In this document: positions 17,656 through 26,392 of the stretch, piece by piece | How positions within the stretch are numbered: position 1 is the stretch's first letter | Layout: the number at the start of each line of letters is the position of its first letter | Source of the DNA: Mucilaginibacter sp. SJ | GTDB taxonomy: Bacteria; Bacteroidota; Bacteroidia; Sphingobacteriales; Sphingobacteriaceae | DNA length: 64,000 nt | Reading direction: 5' to 3' | NCBI RefSeq assembly: GCF_028993635.1 | Contig: NZ_CP118631.1 | Location: forward strand, 2,852,001-2,916,000 | The notes under the pieces: generated by a model | Seen by the model: only the letters and a program-made list of their open reading frames with translations | What the model was told of the DNA's origin: nothing | The model's database searches: none | Translations under genes and position numbers: made by a program

Positions 17656-20031
17656 TTATTCTGATCTCAAACTTTTTATCGGGTTGATCAGCGCTGCTTT
17701 AATACTTTGGAAACTTACAGTTGCCAGCGCTATCAAAATAATTAACGTGCCCGATAGTCCAAACATCCACCATTGTACCTGTGTACGGTAAGCGTAACCC
17801 TGCAGCCATTTTGAAGCAGCATACCATGCTATTGGTGAAGCAATAAGTAAGGCGATTACTACCAGTAACATAAACTCCGTTGATAAAAGCCTGAACAACG
17901 AGCCTACACTCGCGCCCAGTACCTTGCGGATGCCTATCTCCTTTACACGTTGTTCGGCTGTGAACATGGCTAAGCCAAGCAAGCCAAGACATGATATAAA
18001 GATGGCTAAAAAGGCAAATGCGTCCGATAGTTTACCAATCACCTGCTCGTTTTGGTATAACTTCTGATATTCCTCATCCGAAAAATTGTAATTGAACGGG
18101 AAGGCCGGATTTAGCTGTTTGCACAACTTTTCCATGCTGGCCAGTGCTTCGCGGGTTTTGCCGGGCTGCGTACGTAACAGGATACTGCCATAGTTTTCGT
18201 TTTCGGCACATCTTAACACCAATGGCTTAATTTCTTCATGCATGGAGTTAAAATGAAAATCTTTGATCACACCTACAATTTTGCCATGTTTGCCCCAAAA
18301 AGTCAGCGGCTGGCCTATTGGGTTTTTATACCCTATCCTTTTCAGCGCGGCTTCGTTAAGGATATAGCCAACAGAATCCGTCGGGAAGTCTTTCGAAAAA
18401 TCGCGACCCTGCAATACTTTGATCTTCATAGTTTTCACAAAATCGTATCCTACCGATGCCTGGGTGAACTGGATATTAACATTGGGGTCCTTACCTATCC
18501 AGTCAACACCGCCCGTTCCATTCTGGATATTGGTTGGTGTATTGGTGATCCGCGTAATTGATTGCACCCCGGGCATTCTCAAAGCCTCTTGCTTAACGGT
18601 GCTGTATTTGGCTGTCAAATCACCTTCAAGCGGAATATAAACCAGGTTTTCGCGGTTATACCCTAAATTTTTCGACTGGATAAAATTCATCTGCCCCGCT
18701 ATAACTATAGTACCGGTAATCAGCACAACTGATAGTACAAACTGAAACACCACCAACCCTTTACGGAACAAAGTAGTACCGGTATCAAGCTTCAGCGCTC
18801 CTTTGAGCACTTTAACCGGATTGAACGACGACAGGAATAAAGCCGGATAACTCCCCGATACTAAACCGGTTATTAGTGTAATTGCCACAAGTTTGAACCA
18901 AAAAGCAGCATCATGAAAGGGCAATTCAATTTGCTTTTGGGTTACCTCGTTAAACAACGGCAACAACAGTACAAGCAATATCAGGGAAACCAAAACCGAA
19001 AGTGCGGTAATGAGCATCGACTCGGCAATGAACTGGCCTATTAAAGCCGAACGCACGGCACCTACTACCTTGCGTACCCCAATCTCTTTAGCCCGCTTAA
19101 CTGAGCGGGCTGTAGTTAAGTTCATGAAGTTGATACAGGCTATCAGCAAAATAAACACCGCCACTATGCTGAAAATACGTACATATTCAATACGCCCTCC
19201 TACAATTTTTCCATCTTCAAAATTGCCCCGCAGATAAGTATCGCTATAGCGCATCATCCCCAGGTCGATGATAAAAGTTGATGTTTTACGGTTTGTACCG
19301 TTATAAGAATCTAAAAAATGAGGGATCTTTTTAGCAAACTTCACCGGGTCGGCATCCGGGCGAAGCATAATAACAGCGGCTGGCCCCTGGTTGCCCCAGT
19401 CGCGCGCCCAGGTGTTTTCATCCAAAAAGTTATACCAGTTCATCACAAAATCAAACTTTTGCGAGCTGTTATTCGGCATGTCCTCATATACAGCAGTAAC
19501 TGTAAAATCTTTAGCGTTTTCATAGCGGATTGTTTTACCAATGGCCGCCTCTGCGCTGCCAAAAAACCGGTTAGCCATTTTACGTGAGATGGACAAGCTC
19601 TTTGGGGTATTTAATGCGGTTTTGGCCGAACCCTGAAGCAGTTTATAACTAAAGATTTTGAAATAATCTTCGCCGGCGGAGGTACCGCCAATCTTTAATA
19701 TTTTATCGCCTGCCTGGAAGGTATTCCACTGGTCGAAACCCATATTTGCACCGTACTGTACTTCCGGGAATACTTTTTTCATCTCTTCGGTAGTGTGGCC
19801 CGGAGTATTGTAACTACCATGCAGCTTATGGTCATACTTTTGTAACTCATAAACTGCATAGATCCGTGACCCATTTTTAAACCACGAGTCCATATCCAGC
19901 TCATTCTGCACCCAAAGCATGATGAGCAGGCTGCACACCAAGCCCACCGAAAGCCCCGCAGCGTTAATAAACGCATGCGTTTTATTACGCAGCAAGTTAC
20001 GCCAGGCTACTTTTAAATAGTTTTTTATCAT
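17656..20031 (-). CDS. MacB/FtsX-type ABC transporter permease 3 of 5
   Basis: This 791-residue protein has the same double FtsX layout but is more distant from permeases 1 and 2 (for example an N-terminal INAAGLSVGLVCSLLIMLWV helix and a different periplasmic region). The coupling motifs are SVKRAKEIGVRKVVGAVRS in the first FtsX domain and RVKEIGIRKVLGASVGSL in the second, and it ends NPIKSLRSE. Eight transmembrane helices are expected, with two large periplasmic domains. No ATPase gene is adjacent. The leader repeat at 20039-20072 lies 7 bases upstream of the start codon, and a family C repeat follows the stop codon. Confidence 0.9.
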   Translation of the reverse strand: MIKNYLKVAWRNLLRNKTHAFINAAGLSVGLVCSLLIMLWVQNELDMDSWFKNGSRIYAVYELQKYDHKLHGSYNTPGHTTEEMKKVFPEVQYGANMGFDQWNTFQAGDKILKIGGTSAGEDYFKIFSYKLLQGSAKTALNTPKSLSISRKMANRFFGSAEAAIGKTIRYENAKDFTVTAVYEDMPNNSSQKFDFVMNWYNFLDENTWARDWGNQGPAAVIMLRPDADPVKFAKKIPHFLDSYNGTNRKTSTFIIDLGMMRYSDTYLRGNFEDGKIVGGRIEYVRIFSIVAVFILLIACINFMNLTTARSVKRAKEIGVRKVVGAVRSALIGQFIAESMLITALSVLVSLILLVLLLPLFNEVTQKQIELPFHDAAFWFKLVAITLITGLVSGSYPALFLSSFNPVKVLKGALKLDTGTTLFRKGLVVFQFVLSVVLITGTIVIAGQMNFIQSKNLGYNRENLVYIPLEGDLTAKYSTVKQEALRMPGVQSITRITNTPTNIQNGTGGVDWIGKDPNVNIQFTQASVGYDFVKTMKIKVLQGRDFSKDFPTDSVGYILNEAALKRIGYKNPIGQPLTFWGKHGKIVGVIKDFHFNSMHEEIKPLVLRCAENENYGSILLRTQPGKTREALASMEKLCKQLNPAFPFNYNFSDEEYQKLYQNEQVIGKLSDAFAFLAIFISCLGLLGLAMFTAEQRVKEIGIRKVLGASVGSLFRLLSTEFMLLVVIALLIASPIAWYAASKWLQGYAYRTQVQWWMFGLSGTLIILIALATVSFQSIKAALINPIKSLRSE

Positions 20032-20038
20032 ATGCTTA

Positions 20039-20072
20039 GTTCATTGGTTCACTTGTTCATTAATCCATTGGT
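20039..20072 (-). promoter_or_regulatory. ATGAAC leader repeat before permease 3
   Basis: In the gene's direction the block holds the miniature frames ATG-GAT-TAA, ATG-AAC-AAG-TGA and ATG-AAC-TAA, the last ending 4 bases before the true start codon. Sequence and position match the blocks before permeases 1, 2 and 4, with small changes. Confidence 0.6.
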
Positions 20073-20091
20073 CCTTTTTGCCAAACTATAT

Positions 20092-20190
20092 CATTACGAG
20101 CGTAGCGCGGCAACTCCGCCGCGTTTGGATTGCCGCTATATAACTTCGTGCATTAGCTACGAAATTGCCGCATCGAGCTCATGCACTACC
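20092..20190. repeat. Possible degenerate copy of the TCATTGCGAG element
   Basis: TCATTACGAGCGTAGCGCGG, followed later by TTGCCGC segments in both orientations, resembles the end of the MITE-like element at 8616-8710, but no clean right terminal repeat is visible. The gap between permeases 3 and 4 holds nothing else apart from the leader repeat and a family C unit. Confidence 0.35.
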
Positions 20191-20221
20191 CATATTGTTG
20201 CACGACATATTTTATATTACT

Positions 20222-20258
20222 AATTCCGAAATCGAACATCCCAAATCCGAAATCAAAA
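20222..20258. repeat. Dispersed repeat family C, copy 2
   Basis: AATTCCGAAATCGAACATCC followed by CAAATCCGAAATCAAAA lies directly against the stop codon of permease 4, matching the placement of the copies at 17614-17645 and 23049-23084. Confidence 0.65.
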
Positions 20259-22688
20259 TCACTCCGCCTTCAAGCTCTTCACCGGGTTCATCCTCGCAGC
20301 TTTTATGGCTTGTGTGCTTACCGTTAGCAGGGCTATTACCATAGCCAGCACACCGGCCAGGGCAAACATCCACCAGCTTATAGATACACGGTATTCAAAG
20401 GCTTGCAGCCATTTGCTCATGCCCCACCATGCTATTGGCGTGGATATTACAAGGGCTATCAGCACCAGTTGTACAAAATCTTTCGACAATAACTGCACAA
20501 TACCCGTTACACTGGCGCCGAGCACCTTACGTACACCTATTTCCTTACTGCGCTGTTCGGCACTGAAAGCTGCCAGGCCAAACAGGCCAAGGCAGGATAT
20601 CACTATCGCCATCAGCGTAAAGGCATTAATAATTTGCGACAAGGTAACTTCAGTTTCATACTGCTTTTGCACCTCGGTATCTAAGAAAGAATATTCAAAT
20701 GGTGCGTCGGCTATGTCTTTACGCCACAGCGCTTCCATTTTGCCCAGCAGCGATTTATAGTTTTTGCTATCTGTTGATACCACCATCACATTAAACTGCC
20801 TCGGATCATTACGGTAAACCAGCATAAACGGCTTTACTTCCATATGCAGGGAGTTATAGTTAAAGTCCTTCATTACCCCGGCCACTTCAACAAAGGTCAC
20901 CGGGTCCGGATCATATTGGGTATACAATCGCGTCCCCGGAGCAGTCTGCGGGTTTAGTCCCAGGCGCTTACATAAGGTTTCGTTAATGAGTACCCGGGTA
21001 GTATCCCCTATCCGGAAATCCCGGCCGGCAATTATTTTTATGCCGTTCGCTTTGGCAAAAAATTCGTCGGTATTAATATTTTGTGCGTCGATAGCGGTAG
21101 TCATGTTGCCACCGGCTGGGTAAACCCCATGATCATGTGGTACAAACTGGCTCAGGTAATTATCAGCGTTGCTTACGGTTTTAACTTCGGCCAGTTGCCT
21201 TAAATCATTTGCAAAATTTTTCATTTTGCCTTGAGTAGTACCGGTATAAAAATTAAAGATGAGCTTTTGATTTTGGTCGAAGCCAAGATCTTTATTCTTT
21301 ACGAAATTGAGCTGACTGTAGATCACAATAATGCCTGTTATAAGCACTATCGACAGCACAAACTGAAACACTACCAATGATTTACGGATCCCTGCTGCCG
21401 AAATATGACTGGTAAAATTGCCTTTGATCACCTTGATAGCCTTAAACGCCGACAGGTAAAATGCAGGATAGCTTCCGGCCACAAAGCCGGTAACCACAAC
21501 TATGCCCATCAGCATTAGCCAAAGCCTGTAATTGCTAAAAAACGATAAATGAATATCGGTATGGGTTACCTGATTTAAATATGGCAGCAGCAATACGAGT
21601 AATGGTAAAGCTATGGCTACACCCATAAGCGTCAGCATAAATGATTCGCCTAAAAACTGCTTCATCAAATCGCCCTGGCCGGCGCCTATCACTTTACGTA
21701 CACCCACTTCTTTAGCACGTTTGGATGCACGCGCGGTCGAAAGGTTCATGAAGTTGATACAGGCCACTACCTGTATCAGTACAGCCACCAATATCATGAT
21801 ATACAAAAACGATGGATCGAGTGTTTTTGTAAGCTCGTGCTCGCGCCCCGGCGTTGTATGTATGGTAGTTACAGGCTGCAGGTGCAATACTTTTTTCATG
21901 CCTATGGCTTTCAGTTGGTCGGCACCGTATTTATTTAAAAAGTCCGGAAGTTTTTTTTCCAGCGCAGCCGCGCTGGCATTGGGGCGGAGTTTTACATAAG
22001 CATATAAAAAGTTATTCCCGGCCCAGGCGGTATTCCGCCTTACATACTCGCCCAAACCACCGCCGTTCATGGCCATAAACATGCTGGCATGAATGTGCGA
22101 CCGGCCGGCACTTTCGTCAACAACCCCCATAACCTTAAAATCATGCTTACCGAATGAATTGTCGATAGAGATCATCTTGCCCACAGCATTTTCGCCGCCG
22201 AAAAGCTTATCAGCAACCGGTTTCAACAATACAATACTATAAGGTTCGGATAGCACCTTATTAGCATTACCACTAACAAAATGGAAGTTGAACACATCAA
22301 AAAAGGTGGAATCCACATAAGCAGCATCCTGCTGATAAAATGATTTTTCTTTGTAGCGTAGCAGGTGCTGCTTGGCCCCAAATCCATCGGTGGTTACCAG
22401 GCGTGTAAACTGCAAAACCTCACCAAAATCATTTTTCATAGCTGGTGTAATGGGTGGCGAACTGGTAGCGCTGTTATGCTTATCGCCGGTTAACTCAAGC
22501 GAGGTAGTTATGCGGTAAATATCCTTAACATCTTTATGCTGCTTATCATAGCTATACTGATCCTGCACGTAAAGTAAAATGTACAGGCAGCACAGTGTAC
22601 CTGTGGCTAATCCTACTATGTTTATCAAACTAAAGGTTTTGTTTTTCAACAAAAATCGCCATGCTGTTTTTAAATAACTTTTAATCAT
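20259..22688 (-). CDS. MacB/FtsX-type ABC transporter permease 4 of 5
   Basis: This 809-residue member of the array is divergent from the others in its periplasmic parts (residues 50-285 and 470-690) but has the same membrane skeleton. The N-terminal helix is NIVGLATGTLCCLYILLYV, the first FtsX domain carries RASKRAKEVGVRKVIGAGQGD, the second RSKEIGVRKVLGASVTGIV, and the C-terminus ends NPVKSLKAE. The divergent periplasmic domains and conserved membrane parts suggest that the cargo or sensed ligand differs between copies. An ATPase must come from elsewhere. A leader repeat lies at 22695-22729 and a family C repeat abuts the stop codon. Confidence 0.9.
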   Translation of the reverse strand: MIKSYLKTAWRFLLKNKTFSLINIVGLATGTLCCLYILLYVQDQYSYDKQHKDVKDIYRITTSLELTGDKHNSATSSPPITPAMKNDFGEVLQFTRLVTTDGFGAKQHLLRYKEKSFYQQDAAYVDSTFFDVFNFHFVSGNANKVLSEPYSIVLLKPVADKLFGGENAVGKMISIDNSFGKHDFKVMGVVDESAGRSHIHASMFMAMNGGGLGEYVRRNTAWAGNNFLYAYVKLRPNASAAALEKKLPDFLNKYGADQLKAIGMKKVLHLQPVTTIHTTPGREHELTKTLDPSFLYIMILVAVLIQVVACINFMNLSTARASKRAKEVGVRKVIGAGQGDLMKQFLGESFMLTLMGVAIALPLLVLLLPYLNQVTHTDIHLSFFSNYRLWLMLMGIVVVTGFVAGSYPAFYLSAFKAIKVIKGNFTSHISAAGIRKSLVVFQFVLSIVLITGIIVIYSQLNFVKNKDLGFDQNQKLIFNFYTGTTQGKMKNFANDLRQLAEVKTVSNADNYLSQFVPHDHGVYPAGGNMTTAIDAQNINTDEFFAKANGIKIIAGRDFRIGDTTRVLINETLCKRLGLNPQTAPGTRLYTQYDPDPVTFVEVAGVMKDFNYNSLHMEVKPFMLVYRNDPRQFNVMVVSTDSKNYKSLLGKMEALWRKDIADAPFEYSFLDTEVQKQYETEVTLSQIINAFTLMAIVISCLGLFGLAAFSAEQRSKEIGVRKVLGASVTGIVQLLSKDFVQLVLIALVISTPIAWWGMSKWLQAFEYRVSISWWMFALAGVLAMVIALLTVSTQAIKAARMNPVKSLKAE

Positions 22689-22694
22689 CTTATT

Positions 22695-22729
22695 GGTTCA
22701 TTAGTTCAATGGTTCATTAGTTCACTGGT
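22695..22729 (-). promoter_or_regulatory. ATGAAC leader repeat before permease 4
   Basis: Read with the gene, the block contains ATG-AAC-CAT-TGA, and a final ATG-AAC-CAA-TAA whose stop ends one base before the real start codon. It sits 6 bases upstream of the gene, in the position normally used for a ribosome-binding site. Confidence 0.6.
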
Positions 22730-22742
22730 GCTTATCGCATAA

Positions 22743-22833
22743 TTGTCTGAACCTGGATTTGAAGGATTTCCGGATTTTTGGATTTATTGATCAGGCCAAA
22801 ATCCCGAAAATCAAAAAAAACCAGTTCAGGCAA
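22743..22833. repeat. Dispersed repeat family B, copy 1
   Basis: TTGTCTGAACCTGGATTTG at the left and AACCAGTTCAGGCAA at the right form inverted ends; the centre is a run of GGATTT-like units and their complements. It can fold into a long imperfect hairpin. It is directly followed by a family C unit (22833-22868) and then a family A unit. Confidence 0.7.
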
Positions 22834-22868
22834 ATTCCAAAATCGAACATCCGATATCCGAAATCAAT
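22833..22868. repeat. Dispersed repeat family C, copy 3
   Basis: AATTCCAAAATCGAACATCC followed by GATATCCGAAATCAAT, joined end to end with the family B element before it. Confidence 0.6.
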
Positions 22869-22871
22869 ATT

Positions 22872-22952
22872 GGCGTTACCTTCGGCCCGGGCTTTACGCT
22901 CATACTGCACAGGCCTTAGCCACAGGCCGGTATCTGCTTCAATCCCTAACGC
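22872..22952. repeat. Dispersed repeat family A, copy 3 (short)
   Basis: GGCGTTACCTTCGGCCCGGG to CAATCCCTAACGC, lacking the long tail seen at 2365-2517 and 17415-17581. It is framed by two family B elements. Confidence 0.65.
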
Positions 22953-22957
22953 TGTCT

Positions 22958-23048
22958 GTCCGAACCTGGATTTGAAGGATTTTATTGATTTCGGGATTTC
23001 TCAGTCTGACTAATAAATCTTAAAATCCGGCAAATCCCGGTTCAGACA
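22958..23048. repeat. Dispersed repeat family B, copy 2
   Basis: TGTCCGAACCTGGATTTGAA at the left and CAAATCCCGGTTCAGACA at the right are inverted ends. A further family C unit follows immediately at 23049. This completes the 396-base gap between permeases 4 and 5, which is made almost wholly of repeats and holds no gene. Confidence 0.7.
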
Positions 23049-23084
23049 AATTCCGAAATCGAACATCCGATATCCGAAATCAAA
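23049..23084. repeat. Dispersed repeat family C, copy 4
   Basis: AATTCCGAAATCGAACATCC followed by GATATCCGAAATCAAA directly abuts the stop codon of permease 5. Confidence 0.65.
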
Positions 23085-25865
23085 TCATTCCGTCTTCAAA
23101 CTCTTTACCGGGTTCATCAGTGCTGCTTTAATACTTTGATAGCTTACCGTAACCAGCGCTATCATAATTGCCGCTATACCCGCCAGGGCAAACATCCACC
23201 AGCTCAATGGCACACGATAGGTAAAATCCTGCAGCCATTTGGTCATAGCATAATAAGCTATAGGTGTAGCTATTACAATGGCGATGAATACCAATTTTAC
23301 AAAATTCATGGATAGCATGGTGGTGATGTTACCTATGGTAGCGCCCAGTACCTTGCGAATACCGATTTCCTTGCTCCGCTGCTCGGCCATGAAAGCAGCT
23401 AAGGCAAACAGGCCAAGGCAGGCTATGATAATGGCCAATACCGCGAAACTGGTAAAGATGCGGCCCATGCGCTGTACGTCGGCATACATACTGGCAAAAC
23501 GTTCATCCATAAAAGTATAACGGATAGGCTGGTTTGGTGCAAACTGTTTCCAGGTTGTGGTGATCTGTGCCAGGGCGTTCTTTACATCGCCTGCTTTTAT
23601 TTTTACCGATACTATCGACTCACTTGCCGACAAATGAAGCACCATGGGTTCAATGCCATCACGCATGGATTCAAAATTGAAATCCTGTACCACACCAATA
23701 ATGGTTTTAGCCGGACCATAGTTGACGATCTTTTTACCTATAGGATTTTTGAGGCCAAGCTTTTTGGCCATAGTTTGATTAATGATCACCGCCTGCGAAT
23801 CGGTTTTCATGTCGGGGTTAAAGTTGCGGCCAGCTACCAGCTTAATACCCAAGGTTTGCAGGTAATCATGATCTATATCCCAAAACTGGCCGCCAACACC
23901 GGCTTCCACTTTTTGCTTACCATCATTAAAAAACTGGTTTCCATTACGCTTGGTACCCGAAACCGGCAGAAAATCGCTGACAGAGGCACTTTTAACGGTC
24001 GGCAGTTTTAACAGTTCATTCTTAAATGCCTTTACCTGGTTATCAAGCGTATTAGTACCCTGGATCATTAACACCTGGTCTTTTTCAAACCCCACTTTTT
24101 TATTAAGGATGAATTGCATCTGGTTATAGATCACCACTGTACTGATGATAAGGATAATGGACGTTGCAAACTGAAAAACCACCAGCACATTCCTGAGCGC
24201 AGAACTTTTACTACCGGTGCTTAGCTTTCCCTTAAGCACCTCGGCAGGCTTAAAACCCGACAGGTAAAACGCGGGATAAATACCGGCCACAATGCCAATC
24301 AAAAATGCCGATGCCAATACCACCGGAACCAGCCACCATTGCGCCCAGGGCATATTTAGTGACTTGGATGCCAATACATTAAAATAAGGCAAGAGCGCCC
24401 ATGCCAATATCAACCCTAAAACAAAAGAGCAAAAGCTGTATAATAACGATTCGGTAAGAAATTGCCTGATCAAACCGCTGCGTTGTGAACCAACCACTTT
24501 GCGCAGGCCCACCTCCTTGGCCCTGTTAGCCGACTTGGCGGTTGATAGGTTAATAAAGTTGATGCAGGCAATCACCAAAATAAAGCCTGCTACTGCGCCA
24601 AACAGCCAGATAAACCTGATATCTCCGTGCGCCATACCATCATGGATATCATATGAGCGCAAATTGATATCCTGGATATTCTGCACTTTCATGCTAAATA
24701 TGTCCATTACCCGGCCTGCCCGCTTGTCGCCGTTTTTGGTCATGTTGGGCACATAATAGTTTTTAAGAATATTAGTGCTAACCTTTTTTTCAAAAGCCGG
24801 TATGTTGGTACCCGGTTTCAGTGCCATATAAATATGATAGTTATTGGCATCCCAGGTAGCTTGCTCTCCGTTCCAGAACTCAACACCGGCAAGGGTTATT
24901 AAAAATTTAAAATCGTGCAGGTGCGAATTATTCGGCATGTCCTGCATTACAGCGGCTATTTTAAAGGGCTTGGTTTTGTTATTGTTCAGGTACATCACCT
25001 TGCCTACCGGATTTTGACCGGGAAAATATTTATCGGCCTTGCTTTTTGAAATTACCATGCTCAGTGGCTCCGTGAGCGCATGTTTAGCGTCACCGTAAAC
25101 CATCGGTACGTTCAATATATCAATCAGGCCCTGATCGGCATAGGCAAAACCGTCTTCGTGGGTATTGTCGGCCTGGTCGGCTCGTTTCAGTTCATTGCTG
25201 CCAGCGCCCCAAAACAACGAATTAGGCATTAAACGGCCTGATTTTTCCACTTCCGGAAAATCCTGGTTAATCACCTTTCCCATAACCGATGGCCAGTCAA
25301 CACCTTTTTCATGTAAACCGCCATCATGATAGTCGCCAATTAAGCGGTAAACATTGGCGGCATTGGGGTAGCTTTTATCAAAGCTTAACTCATCGCGAAT
25401 GTACAGAGCAATTAGCAGGCAGGCCGCAATACTAAACGCAAAGCCGCCGATTTTAATAGCAGTATACATTTTTTGCTTGCGCAACTGTCTTAAAGCGACC
25501 TTTAAATAATTTTTAATCATGGCGGTGCTATTTAAAAAGGGGCTATGTTGTTTTAATTTTTCAGTGCTGTTATAGTTAGTCTGCATAGTTTTCACCGGTT
25601 TAACCGGAGAAGGCGTTTCAACTACCGCTGATAACCCTGTGCCTTCCATATCTTTGATTTTTGCCTGGATCCTGCCAAACAAAGCCGAACCGTCACTCTT
25701 TGGCTTTTCCTCTCCATCATCCCACCATTTCGACATTAACCTTAGCTGGCTATGCAGCACCGGGTTTTCGGCCAGCAAGGCATTTAGCTCTTGCAACTCC
25801 TTTTCCGAAGCTTCATTAGCCAATTTCTTTGAAGCCAGGCTCCAAATGTGGTCATCCAAGTTCAT
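23085..25865 (-). CDS. MacB/FtsX-type permease 5 of 5 with anti-sigma-like N-terminal extension
   Basis: The open frame encodes 926 residues. Residues 116-926 (from MIKNYLKVALRQLRKQK) are a normal array member with EVGLRKVVGSQRSGL in the first FtsX domain, RSKEIGIRKVLGATIGN in the second, and the shared ending NPVKSLKTE. Residues 1-115 precede the first membrane helix and look like the cytoplasmic N-terminal part of FecR-type anti-sigma factors or sigma-associated proteins (SLASKKLANEASEKELQELN, then SKWWDD). After about residue 50 this part is low in complexity. The internal Met116 codon (complement of 25518-25520) could be an alternative start giving an 811-residue protein like its neighbours. 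The gene is the promoter-proximal end of the array. Confidence 0.85.
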   Translation of the reverse strand: MNLDDHIWSLASKKLANEASEKELQELNALLAENPVLHSQLRLMSKWWDDGEEKPKSDGSALFGRIQAKIKDMEGTGLSAVVETPSPVKPVKTMQTNYNSTEKLKQHSPFLNSTAMIKNYLKVALRQLRKQKMYTAIKIGGFAFSIAACLLIALYIRDELSFDKSYPNAANVYRLIGDYHDGGLHEKGVDWPSVMGKVINQDFPEVEKSGRLMPNSLFWGAGSNELKRADQADNTHEDGFAYADQGLIDILNVPMVYGDAKHALTEPLSMVISKSKADKYFPGQNPVGKVMYLNNNKTKPFKIAAVMQDMPNNSHLHDFKFLITLAGVEFWNGEQATWDANNYHIYMALKPGTNIPAFEKKVSTNILKNYYVPNMTKNGDKRAGRVMDIFSMKVQNIQDINLRSYDIHDGMAHGDIRFIWLFGAVAGFILVIACINFINLSTAKSANRAKEVGLRKVVGSQRSGLIRQFLTESLLYSFCSFVLGLILAWALLPYFNVLASKSLNMPWAQWWLVPVVLASAFLIGIVAGIYPAFYLSGFKPAEVLKGKLSTGSKSSALRNVLVVFQFATSIILIISTVVIYNQMQFILNKKVGFEKDQVLMIQGTNTLDNQVKAFKNELLKLPTVKSASVSDFLPVSGTKRNGNQFFNDGKQKVEAGVGGQFWDIDHDYLQTLGIKLVAGRNFNPDMKTDSQAVIINQTMAKKLGLKNPIGKKIVNYGPAKTIIGVVQDFNFESMRDGIEPMVLHLSASESIVSVKIKAGDVKNALAQITTTWKQFAPNQPIRYTFMDERFASMYADVQRMGRIFTSFAVLAIIIACLGLFALAAFMAEQRSKEIGIRKVLGATIGNITTMLSMNFVKLVFIAIVIATPIAYYAMTKWLQDFTYRVPLSWWMFALAGIAAIMIALVTVSYQSIKAALMNPVKSLKTE

Positions 25866-26392
25866 CTCTCAAACAGGCGTTAGTTTATCAAAAGATAGAA
25901 TACAACTGTTACTTTTGAATAAAACATGTGCCACTTATGAAACCATCTGAATATCAAATACTTATACAAAAACCACCGTTATTACTGTACGAAAGCGTAC
26001 ATCTGGTGTCCGGTTTTAAGCAAAGTATTCTTTAGCCTGACCAGTATGATAACACCTGTTACAAACTGAACATCTTTAACCATTCATTGGTGTAACCCCC
26101 TGCTTTTAATAAGTAGCTGATTACCAATTATTTATTTAACGTAATTCAAAATTGTGTTAACCCTGTTAACCCCCTCTGCCCTCGGCCGGCGCAAGTATTA
26201 TTCGGCGGCCGGGCCGGGCTTACTTTTGCCTTCTGCCCTCAGCGTCTGTCAAAAATCAGTCACACCGCGTAACATAATCCTATCCCACGCGTCATAGGTG
26301 ATTTACGCATAAAACATTTTGGCTGACAGGGTGTATATTTGAAAATTAACTATCCTTAACAGCTTGTAAAAAGCAAACTTTTTGTACTATAT
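25866..26392. other. Intergenic region between divergent permease 5 and aminopeptidase
   Basis: The 527-base gap carries no reading frame I can support and none of the repeat families seen elsewhere. TATATTTG at 26334-26341 fits the Bacteroidota -7 element and lies about 50 bases before the aminopeptidase start, but the only upstream TTTG is at an unusual distance of 12 bases. A GC-rich patch around 26180-26220 has short inverted GGCCGG units of unknown meaning. Confidence 0.4.

Noticed and set aside
14791..22729. Leader repeats as a CRISPR array
   Set aside because: The units are only 8-9 bases, have no spacers, occur once per gene as a block, and no cas gene is present.
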